From the NCBI GenBank assembly GCA_003224055.1, contig QHYE01000043.1:1-64000 (forward strand): DNA of 64,000 nt. Reading direction: 5' to 3'. The stretch is from Acidobacteriota bacterium. Lineage in GTDB: Bacteria; Acidobacteriota; Terriglobia; Acidiferrales; UBA7541. Position numbers and translations under genes: made by a program. Shown in pieces: positions 42,517 to 52,336 of this stretch; the first letter of the stretch is position 1; every line of letters starts with the position of its first letter. A model generated the notes under the pieces. That model saw only the letters and a program-made list of their open reading frames with translations. It made no database searches and had not been told where the DNA came from.

Positions 42517-44498
42517 CAACGCACCCACCCGAGGACCGGTTTTCCCGCGCCCGGCCAGAGGAAGATCACCGCGATCAGCACTAGCGCTCCGATGACCACC
42601 CACACCGCGTAGCTGCGCGTGTTCCCCGATTGTGTGTGGCGGGTGCGATCACCGACAGCGGTAATGCCGTCTGCAAGCCCGTTCACCGCGCCATCGATGG
42701 CCGCCACGTCCGCGGTCTTCCAAAGCACGTTCGTGGAAATCCAGAGCAGCGGCTTGACGATCGTCGCCGCGTACAACTCGTCAACGTAATATTTGTTAAG
42801 CAGCGTCGTGTACACCCCCTTCATCGACTTGGCGAGCCCCTCCGCTTTTTCCGGCCGCTTGAGATACAGCCAGTATGCGTTGGCAAGACCAAGGAGAGCC
42901 GATACCACGGCGACCACCGCGAGCGTGAGTTCGAAGCTGTGAGCTGCCGCTTCGCTCAAGACTTCGGCGCCTTCGTGCGAGCCGAACACCGGCGTCAGAA
43001 AGTTTGCGAAATAGTCCGGACCGCCCCAAAGTGCAGGCGCGGCTACCCAGCCGCCGATTACGGAGAGCACGGCGAGCGCCACCAGCGGCCCAAGCATGCT
43101 CCACGGCGATTCATGGACGTGTACTTTGTGCTCATCGTAGCGCGGCTTCCCGTGAAAAGTAAGGAAGATCAAACGGAACATGTAAAACGAAGTGAGTAGA
43201 GCAGTAAGTAACCCGAGCGCGTACAGCGGATGGCCGCCCGGGATCTGAAAAGCGCTCAGAAGGATGGCATCCTTGCTGAAGAATCCGGCAAGCGGAGGAA
43301 TGCCCGCAATCGCCAGTGTGGCGATCAGCATGGTCACGTAGGTGTACTTGATCTTTTTGCTGAGGCCGCCCATGTGGCGCATGTCCTGTTCGCCGCCCAT
43401 GGCGTGAATCACGGAACCAGCAGCCAGAAAGAGCAGCGCCTTAAAAAAGGCATGCGTCAACAGGTGAAAAATGCCCGCGGAGAACGCGCCAACCCCGCAC
43501 GCCAGGAACATGTAACCGAGCTGACTGACCGTCGAGTAGGCCAAAACTTTCTTGATGTCCGTCTGCACCAGTCCGATGGTGGCGGCGAAAAACGCCGTGG
43601 CGCAGCCCACGATGGCCACAACGACCAGCGCCGTTTCGGAATGCGTGAAGAGCACGTGAGAGCGAGCCACAACATACACGCCCGCAGTCACCATGGTGGC
43701 CGCGTGAATCAGCGCACTGACCGGCGTCGGCCCTTCCATCGCGTCCGGGAGCCACACGTACAGCGGAAGCTGCGCGGATTTCCCGCAAGCACCCATGAAC
43801 AGCAGCAGGCATGCAACCGTGAACGTGCCGAATTGTCCCCAACCCTCCGGACCCCAGCTAGGGTTGGAGGCAGCCTGGAAAAGTGCGGTGAAGTCCAGGG
43901 TGCGGAACGTCCGGAACAGCAAGAACATTCCGAGCATGAAGCCGAAGTCACCGATGCGGTTGACGATGAACGCCTTCTTCCCTGCATCTGACGCCGACTT
44001 CCTAAGGAAATAAAATCCGATCAGCAAATAGCTGCACAAGCCGACGCCTTCCCAGCCAACAAAGAGAAGCAAGTAGTTTGCCGCGAGCACCAGAATTAGC
44101 ATGAAGAACATGAACAGATTGAGATACGAGAAGAAGCGGTAGTAGCCGCCTTCATGCGCCATATATCCGGTCGCATAAATGTGGATGAGCCAGCCGACGC
44201 CGGTCACCACCAGCACCATGACCACGGTGAGCTGGTCCATCTGCAGATCAAAGCCCGCCCGGAAATTCCCCGCAGTAATCCAGGTGAAGAATTCCTTGCG
44301 GAAGAGAACCTGCCCCGATTCAAAAAATTCCCGCACCGCCTCGAGCGCGCAGGCGAACGACAGTCCCGTCGACCCCAGCGCCACCCAGTTCACGGTCTTG
44401 TTCGCCCACTTCGCGCCAAAAAGTCCATTGATCGCCGAGCCCAGCAGCGGCAGCAGCTGGACAATCCACAAATATTCGAGCATCGGGCGCGTCGGCAT
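42516..44498 (-). CDS. nuoL: NADH-quinone oxidoreductase subunit L (cluster 2)
   Basis: Antiporter-like subunit of 660 residues. Motifs: FVGWEGVGLCSYLLIGFYFLRKSASDAGKKAFIVNRIGDFGFMLG, KSAQLPLYVWLPDAMEGPTPVSALIHAATMVTAGVYVV and LAYSTVSQLGYMFLACGVGAFSAGIFHLLTHAFFKALLFLAAGSVIHAMGGEQDMRHMGGL. The start ATG overlaps the nuoK stop (44498); the track start at 44645 is a nuoK shadow. The C-terminal lateral helix and anchor are present (YYVDELYAATIVKPLL). Confidence 0.95.
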   Translation of the reverse strand: MPTRPMLEYLWIVQLLPLLGSAINGLFGAKWANKTVNWVALGSTGLSFACALEAVREFFESGQVLFRKEFFTWITAGNFRAGFDLQMDQLTVVMVLVVTGVGWLIHIYATGYMAHEGGYYRFFSYLNLFMFFMLILVLAANYLLLFVGWEGVGLCSYLLIGFYFLRKSASDAGKKAFIVNRIGDFGFMLGMFLLFRTFRTLDFTALFQAASNPSWGPEGWGQFGTFTVACLLLFMGACGKSAQLPLYVWLPDAMEGPTPVSALIHAATMVTAGVYVVARSHVLFTHSETALVVVAIVGCATAFFAATIGLVQTDIKKVLAYSTVSQLGYMFLACGVGAFSAGIFHLLTHAFFKALLFLAAGSVIHAMGGEQDMRHMGGLSKKIKYTYVTMLIATLAIAGIPPLAGFFSKDAILLSAFQIPGGHPLYALGLLTALLTSFYMFRLIFLTFHGKPRYDEHKVHVHESPWSMLGPLVALAVLSVIGGWVAAPALWGGPDYFANFLTPVFGSHEGAEVLSEAAAHSFELTLAVVAVVSALLGLANAYWLYLKRPEKAEGLAKSMKGVYTTLLNKYYVDELYAATIVKPLLWISTNVLWKTADVAAIDGAVNGLADGITAVGDRTRHTQSGNTRSYAVWVVIGALVLIAVIFLWPGAGKPVLGWVR

Positions 44499-44800
44499 CA
44501 GAGTTTCATCAGGTCCACGCGCTCGACGTTCAGTGTCTGCCGGTTGCGCGCAATCAGAATGATGATTCCCAGGCCCACGGCCGCTTCCGCCGCCGCCACA
44601 ACAATCACGAACAGCACAAATACCTGCCCATCCAGCTTTCCCCACGCCTGGCTGAACGCCACAAACGCGAGATTGACGGCATTCAGCATCAGCTCAATGC
44701 TCATGAAAATCGTGATGATGTTGCGCTTGAAAACAAACGCAAACACGCCGATTCCGAACAAAATCGCGCTCAGAATGATGTAGTAGTTCGTCGGCACCAT
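44498..44800 (-). CDS. nuoK: NADH-quinone oxidoreductase subunit K (cluster 2)
   Basis: A 100-residue, three-helix subunit. SIELMLNAVNLAFVAFSQAWG and VVAAAEAAVGLGIIILIARNRQTLNVERVDLMKL carry the two buried glutamates. It starts one base after the nuoJ stop and overlaps nuoL. The length equals that of the cluster 1 copy. Confidence 0.95.
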   Translation of the reverse strand: MVPTNYYIILSAILFGIGVFAFVFKRNIITIFMSIELMLNAVNLAFVAFSQAWGKLDGQVFVLFVIVVAAAEAAVGLGIIILIARNRQTLNVERVDLMKL

Positions 44801-44801
44801 T

Positions 44802-45305
44802 TCAGGGTTTCTCCCGCTGTGCGAGCACCGTAGCGCCCATCACCGCCACGAGAATGAGAAACGACGTCAGTTCGAACGGATACACGAAATCCCGAAACAA
44901 CATGTTCGAAATGCCGCTCGTCGAAGCCATCGCACCAGTCTGCGACGACCCTTGCACGCCTGCTGTCGTTCTCACAATGGTCGCGGTGACGAATCCCGCC
45001 AGCGCCACAACCAGCAGCAGGCCCGGCGGTCCCGCCAGCTTTGAAATGCTGGTCTGCTCTTCAACGCCGGCGTTCAGCAGCATGATCACAAACACGAACA
45101 GCACCATGATCGCGCCGCCGTACACGATGATCTGCACCGCCGCCACAAATTCCGCGCCCAGCAACAAATACAAGCCCGCCAGCGCCACCATCACCACGAT
45201 CAGCGAAAGCGCGCTGTGAATCGGGTGCTTTTGCAATATCAAGCTGACGGCCCCGATCACCGCCAATCCGGCGAGCGCGAAAAACACAACCAGCGACGCG
45301 GTCAT
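44802..45305 (-). CDS. nuoJ: NADH-quinone oxidoreductase subunit J (cluster 2)
   Basis: A five-helix membrane subunit of 167 residues. FFALAGLAVIGAVSLILQKHPIHSALSLIVVMVALAGLYLLLGAEFVAAVQIIVYGGAIMVLFVFVIMLLNA is typical. The ATG at 45305 overlaps the nuoH stop by four bases (ATGA), so there is no room for nuoI between nuoH and nuoJ. The track start at 45389 is a shadow. Confidence 0.94.
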   Translation of the reverse strand: MTASLVVFFALAGLAVIGAVSLILQKHPIHSALSLIVVMVALAGLYLLLGAEFVAAVQIIVYGGAIMVLFVFVIMLLNAGVEEQTSISKLAGPPGLLLVVALAGFVTATIVRTTAGVQGSSQTGAMASTSGISNMLFRDFVYPFELTSFLILVAVMGATVLAQREKP

Positions 45306-46531
45306 TTCCCACCCCATTGCATCTTCGCCAGGATCACGAAACTGGTCACAATCACGTTCACGATCGAAATCGGCAGCAGCAATTTCCATCCAAAGGCCAT
45401 CAGCTGGTCATAGCGGAACCGCGGCAGCGTCCCGCGCATCCACACGTAAATGAACAGAAAGACGAAAATCTTGGACAGCAGCCAGAACGGGCCTTGAACA
45501 AATTCGTTCACGCCGGGATACAAAACAAAAGCCGCGCCCAGTGCGGTGATGGCCGTTCCCACAACTGGCAGAATGACCCGCCCGAAAATCGTCTCGTACC
45601 GGATGCCGTCCCAAATAACCCACAATCCAAACGGAATCAGAACTACCGAAGGCAGGTAATGCGTCCAGGTCCACGAAGCAGGGAAGGGAGACAGCCATCC
45701 GCCAAAAAACAGGATCGAGCACAAACAGGAAATCGTGGTCATGCTGGTGTATTCGGCGATGAAAAACATCGCGAACTTGAAGCTCGCGTACTCCGTATGA
45801 AAACCCGCAACGAGCTCCGACTCCGCTTCCGGCAGATCGAACGGAGCGCGGTTTGTCTCCGCAATCGCCGCGATGAAAAAACAAAGGAAGCCCAGAATCT
45901 GCGGCCAGATGTTCCAGCCGAGGAAGCCCCATTCCGGGTGCCGCCCCTGCGCCTCGATGATTTTTGTCAAGTTAAAACTGCCCGCCATCAGCAGCACCCC
46001 GACCACGGACATCGTCAGCGCCAGCTCGTAACTGATCATCTGCGCCGAGCTGCGCAATCCGCCAAGCAGCGAGTATTTGTTGTTCGAACTCCATCCCGCG
46101 AGCGCCACTCCGTATACACCGAGCGCGGTGATCGCAAACAGCGCCAGAATTCCGATATTCAGATCCGGAGGCGCGATTCCCAGGTAGATCTCGCGGCCAA
46201 ACAGCCGAAGGGGCTCCGGCCCAAACGGTATGATCGCGATGGACGTCAGCGCGAGCGCCAGCGCCAATAGCGGCGCAAGGAAATAGACAAACTTATCCAC
46301 ACCCGCCGGCGTCGGATCTTCCTTGAACAGAAACTTCAAGCCGTCGGCTAGAGGCTGCAGCAGCCCGTGCGGCCCTACACGATGGGGCCCCCAGCGCGAC
46401 TGAATATGCGCCACGAGTTTGCGTTCAAACCAGGTGAGATATGCGTCCACCGTGAGAACGATGAAAAGCAGCAGCACGATCTTGACGATCGTAATAATCA
46501 GCTCGGCGTTCGCGGAGAGAATCGCGCTCAC
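45302..46531 (-). CDS. nuoH: NADH-quinone oxidoreductase subunit H (cluster 2)
   Basis: A 409-residue membrane subunit with FERKLVAHIQSRWGPHRVGPHGLLQPLADGLKFLFKEDPTPAGVDK, GGLRSSAQMISYELALTMSVVG, AETNRAPFDLPEAESELVAGFHTEYASFKFAMFFIAEYTSM and RGTLPRFRYDQLMAFGWKLLLPISI. It overlaps nuoG at its start and nuoJ at its stop by four bases each. It is nearly 50 residues shorter than the cluster 1 NuoH. Confidence 0.95.
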   Translation of the reverse strand: MSAILSANAELIITIVKIVLLLFIVLTVDAYLTWFERKLVAHIQSRWGPHRVGPHGLLQPLADGLKFLFKEDPTPAGVDKFVYFLAPLLALALALTSIAIIPFGPEPLRLFGREIYLGIAPPDLNIGILALFAITALGVYGVALAGWSSNNKYSLLGGLRSSAQMISYELALTMSVVGVLLMAGSFNLTKIIEAQGRHPEWGFLGWNIWPQILGFLCFFIAAIAETNRAPFDLPEAESELVAGFHTEYASFKFAMFFIAEYTSMTTISCLCSILFFGGWLSPFPASWTWTHYLPSVVLIPFGLWVIWDGIRYETIFGRVILPVVGTAITALGAAFVLYPGVNEFVQGPFWLLSKIFVFLFIYVWMRGTLPRFRYDQLMAFGWKLLLPISIVNVIVTSFVILAKMQWGGK

Positions 46532-48771
46532 GGCTTCGCCTTAGCCTCCGGCAGGGATTCCATCATCGTGCAGAAACGGCCCAGCGTGCCGCTTGTGAAA
46601 AGCGTGTCCTCGGCCGAGCGAATCAATCCCGCCGGAACGTCGTATGGCGCATGACCGTTTCTCGCAAATTGCACGCGCGTCGGCTCCGCTCCGCCTGTCA
46701 GCAATCCCGCCTGCTGAACTTCGTACGCGGGCACCGCCTTGCGGATCTCTTCGAACACCGCGGCCGGCGTCTTGTAGTGAAATGCCTTGCCCAGACCCAG
46801 CTTTTCGAGCTGATGAGACAGGATTCGCAAAAGATCGAAGTCGCTGCGCGGCCCCATCACTTCCGCGCCCTTGTGGAGCAGCTGAATCTCTCCCGAAGTA
46901 TTCGTGACCGTCCCATCTTTCTCATACGCTGACGTCGCGGGAAAAACGATGTCCGCCACTTTCGCCGTTTCCGTCAGAAACATTTCGTGAACGATCAGCA
47001 AGTCCAGCTTCCCGCGACCGTAACCAGGCGTCCCAAAATGCGCGAACGGATTCGCACCGACGACATAAAGAGCTTTCAGCTTTCCTGCTTGCGCCCCTTC
47101 CACCATCAGCGGCGCGGTCAGCCCTGGCTTGGTTGGAATCGGTCCGCAGCCCCACAAGTTTTCAAACGATTCGTGCGCGCTTTGGAGGCCCACGTAGGCG
47201 TAACCCGGCAAGCGATCCGGCAAAACGCCCAGGTCGGCGGCGCCGCGCGAGTTCGCGTAATCCGCCAGCGCCATATAGCGCGTTTTCCCGGGCAATTTCG
47301 AGCCGAACGCGACAAGCTGTGCGATCGCTGCGCCCGAAACTTCCGCGCCAAACACAATCGCAACATCGCCCTCCGCCTCGAGGCTCGCCTTCAACAGCAC
47401 CAACTGCTCCACCATGGCCGGCGGCAATATACCTTCTTCATGCGCCAGCCACTTCAGCGCGGCCGCTTCCTGTCCCGCCGCCACGTTTACAAACTGTGTG
47501 GCCTTTCGTTTCAGCTTGATCTCTTTCGCGTTGATGACGAAGAGTTTCGCCCCGAAGTGCCGGATACCGCTTCGAATCTGCCACCCTACTAGCGGATTCT
47601 GATTCGTCGGGTCATTGCCAATCAGCAGCACGGCCTTGGATTGATAGAGCTGCTCCATGGTCAGCAGGGAATCGACGGCCCGCTCACCGAGCGCCGTAAC
47701 CAGGCCGGTGAAATCCGCCGTGCGATGATGATCGATGTTATTCGTTCCAAACGTCACGCGCGCCAGCTTCTGCAACAAGTAGTTCTCTTCATTCGAAGTG
47801 CGGTTCGAGCCAATGAACCCAATCGAATCCTTGCCGCTCGCGTCATGAATCGCTTTCAGCTTGGTCGCAGCGGTTTGCGCAGCTTCTTCCCACGAAACGG
47901 GAAACAACTTGTCGCCCTTGCGCAACAGCGGCTGCCGGATGCGCTCCGCATGCTTCGTGAAATCAAAGCCAAAGCGCCCCTTCACGCACAGGAAATCCTT
48001 GTTGATGCCGCTCAAGTCGCGGTTATTCGAACGCAGAATCTCGTGATTGCGCACGCTCAGCGTCGTCTTGCACCCGTTCGAACAATGCGTGCACACCGTC
48101 GAAACGTAGTTCATCTCCCAGGGGCGCGTTTTGTAGCGATACGTCCCGCTGGTCAGCGCCCCCACCGGGCAAATGTCAATGCACATCCCGCATTCTTCGC
48201 ATTCCAGGTGATCTTCGCGGTTGGGAATGATCACGCTGTTCGCGCCGCGCATCCCCACGCCCAGGGCCTTCACGTCCATGCCTTCATCGCACACCCGCAC
48301 GCAGCGGAAACAAAGAATGCACCGCGGAGCATCGTAATAAACGAGCTCCGACCACTTTTCCTCCGGCCGGTGAATCTTTTCCTCCACAAAGCGGCTGGAA
48401 TCCGCGCCGTAGCGGAACACCATGTCCTGCAGCTCGCACTCGCCGCCCTTGTCGCACACCGGGCAATCCAGCGGATGATTCGTCAGCAAAAATTCCAGCA
48501 TGTACTTGCGCGCGTTGCGGACCTGCTCGGTGTCCGTTCGAACGATCATGCCCTCCGTGGCGATCACCGTGCAGGCCGTCTGCAATTTCGGCGCTTTTTC
48601 GATTTCCACCAGGCACATCCGGCACGCCGCCTGCAGCGAAAGTCCGGGGTAGTAGCAGAACGACGGCACCTCCGTCCCGATGCGCCGCGTTGCTTCGATG
48701 AGCAGCGTCCCCTGCGGCACTTCCACGTCGCGGTCGTTGATCTTCAGATGGATTAATTTCTGTGCTGGCAT
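46528..48771 (-). CDS. nuoG: NADH-quinone oxidoreductase subunit G
   Basis: Large iron-sulfur subunit of the NADH arm, 747 residues. In order: 2Fe-2S domain (FCYYPGLSLQAACRMCLVEIE), the His-Cys cluster region (HPLDCPVCDKGGECELQD), two 4Fe-4S motifs (CILCFRCVRVC; CEECGMCIDICPVGAL), a CTHCSNGC motif compatible with cluster N7, then a molybdopterin-oxidoreductase-like domain without the cofactor. Only cluster 2 carries it. It starts six bases after the nuoEF stop and overlaps nuoH. Confidence 0.95.
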   Translation of the reverse strand: MPAQKLIHLKINDRDVEVPQGTLLIEATRRIGTEVPSFCYYPGLSLQAACRMCLVEIEKAPKLQTACTVIATEGMIVRTDTEQVRNARKYMLEFLLTNHPLDCPVCDKGGECELQDMVFRYGADSSRFVEEKIHRPEEKWSELVYYDAPRCILCFRCVRVCDEGMDVKALGVGMRGANSVIIPNREDHLECEECGMCIDICPVGALTSGTYRYKTRPWEMNYVSTVCTHCSNGCKTTLSVRNHEILRSNNRDLSGINKDFLCVKGRFGFDFTKHAERIRQPLLRKGDKLFPVSWEEAAQTAATKLKAIHDASGKDSIGFIGSNRTSNEENYLLQKLARVTFGTNNIDHHRTADFTGLVTALGERAVDSLLTMEQLYQSKAVLLIGNDPTNQNPLVGWQIRSGIRHFGAKLFVINAKEIKLKRKATQFVNVAAGQEAAALKWLAHEEGILPPAMVEQLVLLKASLEAEGDVAIVFGAEVSGAAIAQLVAFGSKLPGKTRYMALADYANSRGAADLGVLPDRLPGYAYVGLQSAHESFENLWGCGPIPTKPGLTAPLMVEGAQAGKLKALYVVGANPFAHFGTPGYGRGKLDLLIVHEMFLTETAKVADIVFPATSAYEKDGTVTNTSGEIQLLHKGAEVMGPRSDFDLLRILSHQLEKLGLGKAFHYKTPAAVFEEIRKAVPAYEVQQAGLLTGGAEPTRVQFARNGHAPYDVPAGLIRSAEDTLFTSGTLGRFCTMMESLPEAKAKP

Positions 48772-48777
48772 GGATTC

Positions 48778-50592
48778 CTATCGCGCGCCGGCTAACACTT
48801 CCGTGGACTTGTACGGGCAGGGTCCTTTCAAGTGTTCTTCAAATTCATTGCGCCATTTTTTCATGATGCTGATCGTCGGCATGGCTGCGGCGTCGCCGAG
48901 CGGACAGAACGTGCGCCCCAGCATATTTTTCGCAAGGTCCGCGATCAAGTCGATGTCTTCCGTGCGCCCGAAGCCCGCGTGAAAGCGCTCCAGCGTTTTA
49001 CGCAGCCAGCTGGTGCCTTCACGGCAAGGTATGCACCAGCCGCAGGATTCGTGCGCGTAGAAGTGCATGATGCGCCGTGCCATGTCCACCATGCAGGTGT
49101 CTTCGTCCATCACCACCATGCCGCCGGAGCCCAGCATCGAGCCGGCCTTGGCCACGGAGTCGTAGTCCATCGCAACATCAATTTCATCGCCCGTCATCAG
49201 CGGGCACGAACTTCCTCCGGGAATCACCGCCTTAATCTTCTTGTTGCCCGGAATGCCGCCCGCCATCTCGTAGATGAACTTTTTCATATTCATCCCGAGC
49301 GGAATTTCATAGATTCCAGGCTTATTGACGTGGCCCGCCACGCACAGCAGGCGCGTTCCGCCATTCTTCGGCGTCCCGCGATTTGCGTAGGCTTCGCCGC
49401 CCTGGAGAATAATTGACGGTACCGCGCTCAGCGTTTCCACGTTATTGATAATCGTGGGGCATCCGTACAGCCCGACGACCGCAGGAAACGGCGGCTTGAT
49501 ACGCGGGTAGCCGCGCTTGCCTTCCAGCGATTCCATCAACGCCGATTCTTCGCCACATTCGTACGCGCCGGCGCCCGTATGAATCAGCAAATCAAAATCG
49601 AATCCCGACCCAAGAATGTTCTTCCCCAGATAGCCGCGCGCGTACGCTTCTGCAATCGCCGCGTCCACAATGTCCAGAACGTAGCGGTATTCCCCGCGGA
49701 TGTAAATGAAACCCTGATGCGATCCGATCGCGCGTCCAGCAATCACCATGCCTTCGATCATCTGATGCGGGTCCATTTCCATCAGCGGCCGGTCTTTGCA
49801 AGTCCCCGGCTCCGATTCGTCCGCGTTGCAAATCACGTATTTCGGCTTCGGGGAATCCTTCGGCACGAACGACCATTTCATGCCCGTCGGAAATCCCGCG
49901 CCACCGCGCCCGCGCAAGCTGGATTTCTTCACTTCTTCGATGATCGTTTCCGGCGTCATCTCCTTCAGGGCCTTCTCCAGAGCCTGGTAGCCTTCGTGCT
50001 GTAGATAGACGTCAATCTTGTGCGAATCCTTGATTCCCCAGCGCTTACTGATCAGCGGCGTTTCCGCCGGATGTCGCTCGTGCAACGCTCCGGAAATCAG
50101 CGGCTCGGGCTCGGGCCTTCTCCCGGCGTCGAGCTCCTGAATGATGCGGTCGAATTTGAGCGCCGTGAGGTTTTCGTAGAAGTCGTAATTCACCTGCATC
50201 GCCGGTGCGCCGGTGCAAGCGCCAATGCATTCGACTTCTTCGAGCGAAAAAATCCCGTCCGGGGTCGTTTCCTTGTGGCCGATTACCAGCCGTTTCTTCG
50301 CGCGGTCCAGAAGTTCATATCCGCCCTTCAGCATGCACGCCACGTTCGTGCAAATCTGCACGTGGTGCTTGCCCATGGGCTTCCGGCGCAGCATCGAGTA
50401 ATACGCCAGAGTCTCTTCGATCTGTACATTGTTGAGGTCCAGGCGCTTCCCGATCTCCGCGATCATTTCGTCGCTGACGCAGCCGTATTCATCCTGCGCA
50501 TACATCAGCATGGGAATCAGCGCGCTGCGCTTCACCGGATAGCGGCTCTGCAGCAATTCGAATTTCGCCGTAAGCTGAGGGGAAAGTTGCAT
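48778..50592 (-). CDS. nuoEF: Fused NADH-quinone oxidoreductase subunits E and F
   Basis: A single 604-residue frame joins NuoE (about 1-160; 2Fe-2S ligands in CTNVAC and CIGAC) to NuoF (about 190-604; FMN/NADH site RGRGGAGFPTGMKW, NADESEPGTCKDR, and the 4Fe-4S ligands in SCGWCIPCREGT and FCPLGDAA). The linker is a Pro/Glu-rich segment (GRRPEPEPLISGALHERHPAETP). This is where electrons from NADH enter. The ATG at 50592 (MQLSPQLTAKF) lies two bases after the nuoD stop; the track start at 50763 reads a nuoD shadow. Cluster 1 has no counterpart. Confidence 0.94.
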   Translation of the reverse strand: MQLSPQLTAKFELLQSRYPVKRSALIPMLMYAQDEYGCVSDEMIAEIGKRLDLNNVQIEETLAYYSMLRRKPMGKHHVQICTNVACMLKGGYELLDRAKKRLVIGHKETTPDGIFSLEEVECIGACTGAPAMQVNYDFYENLTALKFDRIIQELDAGRRPEPEPLISGALHERHPAETPLISKRWGIKDSHKIDVYLQHEGYQALEKALKEMTPETIIEEVKKSSLRGRGGAGFPTGMKWSFVPKDSPKPKYVICNADESEPGTCKDRPLMEMDPHQMIEGMVIAGRAIGSHQGFIYIRGEYRYVLDIVDAAIAEAYARGYLGKNILGSGFDFDLLIHTGAGAYECGEESALMESLEGKRGYPRIKPPFPAVVGLYGCPTIINNVETLSAVPSIILQGGEAYANRGTPKNGGTRLLCVAGHVNKPGIYEIPLGMNMKKFIYEMAGGIPGNKKIKAVIPGGSSCPLMTGDEIDVAMDYDSVAKAGSMLGSGGMVVMDEDTCMVDMARRIMHFYAHESCGWCIPCREGTSWLRKTLERFHAGFGRTEDIDLIADLAKNMLGRTFCPLGDAAAMPTISIMKKWRNEFEEHLKGPCPYKSTEVLAGAR

Positions 50593-50594
50593 GA

Positions 50595-51791
50595 TTACCT
50601 GTCTACTTCTCCAAGGACGATGTCGATGGTGCCGATGCATGCGATGACGTCGGCGATCAACTGCCCTTCGATCAATTTCGGAAGCGCCTGCAGATTGATA
50701 TACGAGGGCGACCGGAAGTGCGCCCGCAGCGGCTTTGGCGAACCGTCGCTCGCAATGAAGCATCCAAGTTCGCCTCGCGGGGATTCCACGCTGACATACG
50801 CCTCGCCCGGCGCCGGAGAAAATCCTTCCGTGAAAATCTTGAAGTGGTAGATGAGCGCTTCCATCTCCGTTTTCATTTTTTCTCTCTGCGGCGGAATCAC
50901 GCCCGGTGCTTCAGCTCGGATCGGACCTTCGTTCGTAATCTTGTCCAGCGCCTGGCGGATAATTTTCAGGCTTTCCCGCATCTCGGCCACGCGAATCAGA
51001 TACCGCGCGTAGCAGTCGGAATCCGTTCGCGTCGGAACATTGAAGTCGAACTCCTCGTAACTCGAGTACGGAAAAACTTTCCGGTTATCATACGCAATGC
51101 CCGCCGCGCGCAGCGTTGGGCCCGTCATGCTGAGCGCGACCGCATCTTCCGCGGAGATGTACCCGATGCCCTTGGTCCGGCCGATCCAGATGCGATTTTC
51201 CGTTAGTAGCGTTTCGTATTCGTCCACGCGGCTGGGCATCATTTTCAGGAATCGCTCGATCGCCTGCCGCCAGCCGGTCGGCGGATCCAGCGCCAGTCCG
51301 CCGATTCGAATGTAGCTGGTCATCATCCGCTGGCCGGAGAACAGTTCGAAAATCTTCAGAATTTCTTCGCGCTCGCGAAAGCAGTAAAGAAATACCGACA
51401 TCGCGCCGAGGTCGATCGCGTGCGTCCCCAGCCAGACCAGATGCGAAGAAATCCTTTGCAGCTCGACCATCATCACGCGGATGTATTGCGCGCGTTTTGG
51501 AATTTCCACCCCCAGAAGTTTTTCTACCGCCAAGCAATACACCAGGTTGTTCCCCAGTGGATTCAGGTAATCCATCCGGTCCGTCAGCGTAATCGCCTGC
51601 GAATACGTCTTGTCTTCGCACGATTTCTCGATCCCGGTATGCAAATACCCGAGATCGGGAATCGCTTTCACCACGTTCTCGCCGTCAAGTTCCAGCAGAA
51701 TTCGCAGCACCCCGTGCGTCGACGGGTGCTGCGGCCCCATGTTGAGCACCATGGTTTTTGCTGCGCCGGTGGCGGTATCAACGGTGGTCAT
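50595..51791 (-). CDS. nuoD: NADH-quinone oxidoreductase subunit D (cluster 2)
   Basis: A 398-residue quinone-site subunit: [94 protein letters not shown], and the C-terminal [12 protein letters not shown] identical to that of cluster 1. Its start overlaps the nuoC stop by four bases. Here HTGIEK replaces the HRGVEK of cluster 1, one of many differences around the quinone pocket. Confidence 0.96.
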   Translation of the reverse strand: MTTVDTATGAAKTMVLNMGPQHPSTHGVLRILLELDGENVVKAIPDLGYLHTGIEKSCEDKTYSQAITLTDRMDYLNPLGNNLVYCLAVEKLLGVEIPKRAQYIRVMMVELQRISSHLVWLGTHAIDLGAMSVFLYCFREREEILKIFELFSGQRMMTSYIRIGGLALDPPTGWRQAIERFLKMMPSRVDEYETLLTENRIWIGRTKGIGYISAEDAVALSMTGPTLRAAGIAYDNRKVFPYSSYEEFDFNVPTRTDSDCYARYLIRVAEMRESLKIIRQALDKITNEGPIRAEAPGVIPPQREKMKTEMEALIYHFKIFTEGFSPAPGEAYVSVESPRGELGCFIASDGSPKPLRAHFRSPSYINLQALPKLIEGQLIADVIACIGTIDIVLGEVDR

Positions 51792-52312
51792 GGCGTCGAG
51801 CTTTTCCTGAAAAGTTCGCCCGTGCTCGGCACGTCGCGATAGCCCTCAACGGGATAATCCCGGCGCAACGGATGCCCTTCCCAATCATCGGGAAGGAGTA
51901 TGCGCCGCAAATCGGGATGCCCGTTGAAACGAATTCCAAACAGGTCGAAGATTTCCCGCTCCAGCCAGTTCGCGCCCGGCCACACCGGCACCAGCGAATC
52001 CACAACCGGATCGTTCCCCGAAACGCGCACCTTCAGCCGCACTCTTTCGCGCCGCGGAATGGAAACAAGTTGATAGTTCAATTCGAATCGCGGTTCGTGC
52101 GGAAAGCGGTCGACGCAGGTTGCCGCGCTCAGGAGGTCGTACCGCAGCTTGGCATCTTGACGGCAGTGTTCCGCGGAAGCTCGAAGAAATTCGCGCGGAA
52201 TGACAATCGTGGTCTCGTCGCGGAATTGGATCACTTCCGCAACGGCTTTCGAATTCCACGCGCGCAGCCGTTCGGCTACAACATTAGCGTTTTGGCTGGA
52301 AGACTCCTTCAC
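51788..52312 (-). CDS. nuoC: NADH-quinone oxidoreductase subunit C (cluster 2)
   Basis: A 174-residue NuoC of normal length, without the Pro/Ala extension found in cluster 1. LLSAATCVDRFPHEPRFELNYQLVSI and ANWLEREIFDLFGIRFNGHPDLRRILLPDDWEGHPLRRDYPVEGY are intact. It follows nuoA by 24 bases, leaving no space for nuoB. Confidence 0.95.
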   Translation of the reverse strand: MKESSSQNANVVAERLRAWNSKAVAEVIQFRDETTIVIPREFLRASAEHCRQDAKLRYDLLSAATCVDRFPHEPRFELNYQLVSIPRRERVRLKVRVSGNDPVVDSLVPVWPGANWLEREIFDLFGIRFNGHPDLRRILLPDDWEGHPLRRDYPVEGYRDVPSTGELFRKSSTP

Positions 52313-52336
52313 GATTTCGAATCCCGTTTGCGCCGC

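Noticed and set aside
41491-42612. 373-residue plus-strand frame opposite nuoM of cluster 2
   Set aside because: His/Glu/Arg-rich shadow of the hydrophobic NuoM frame.
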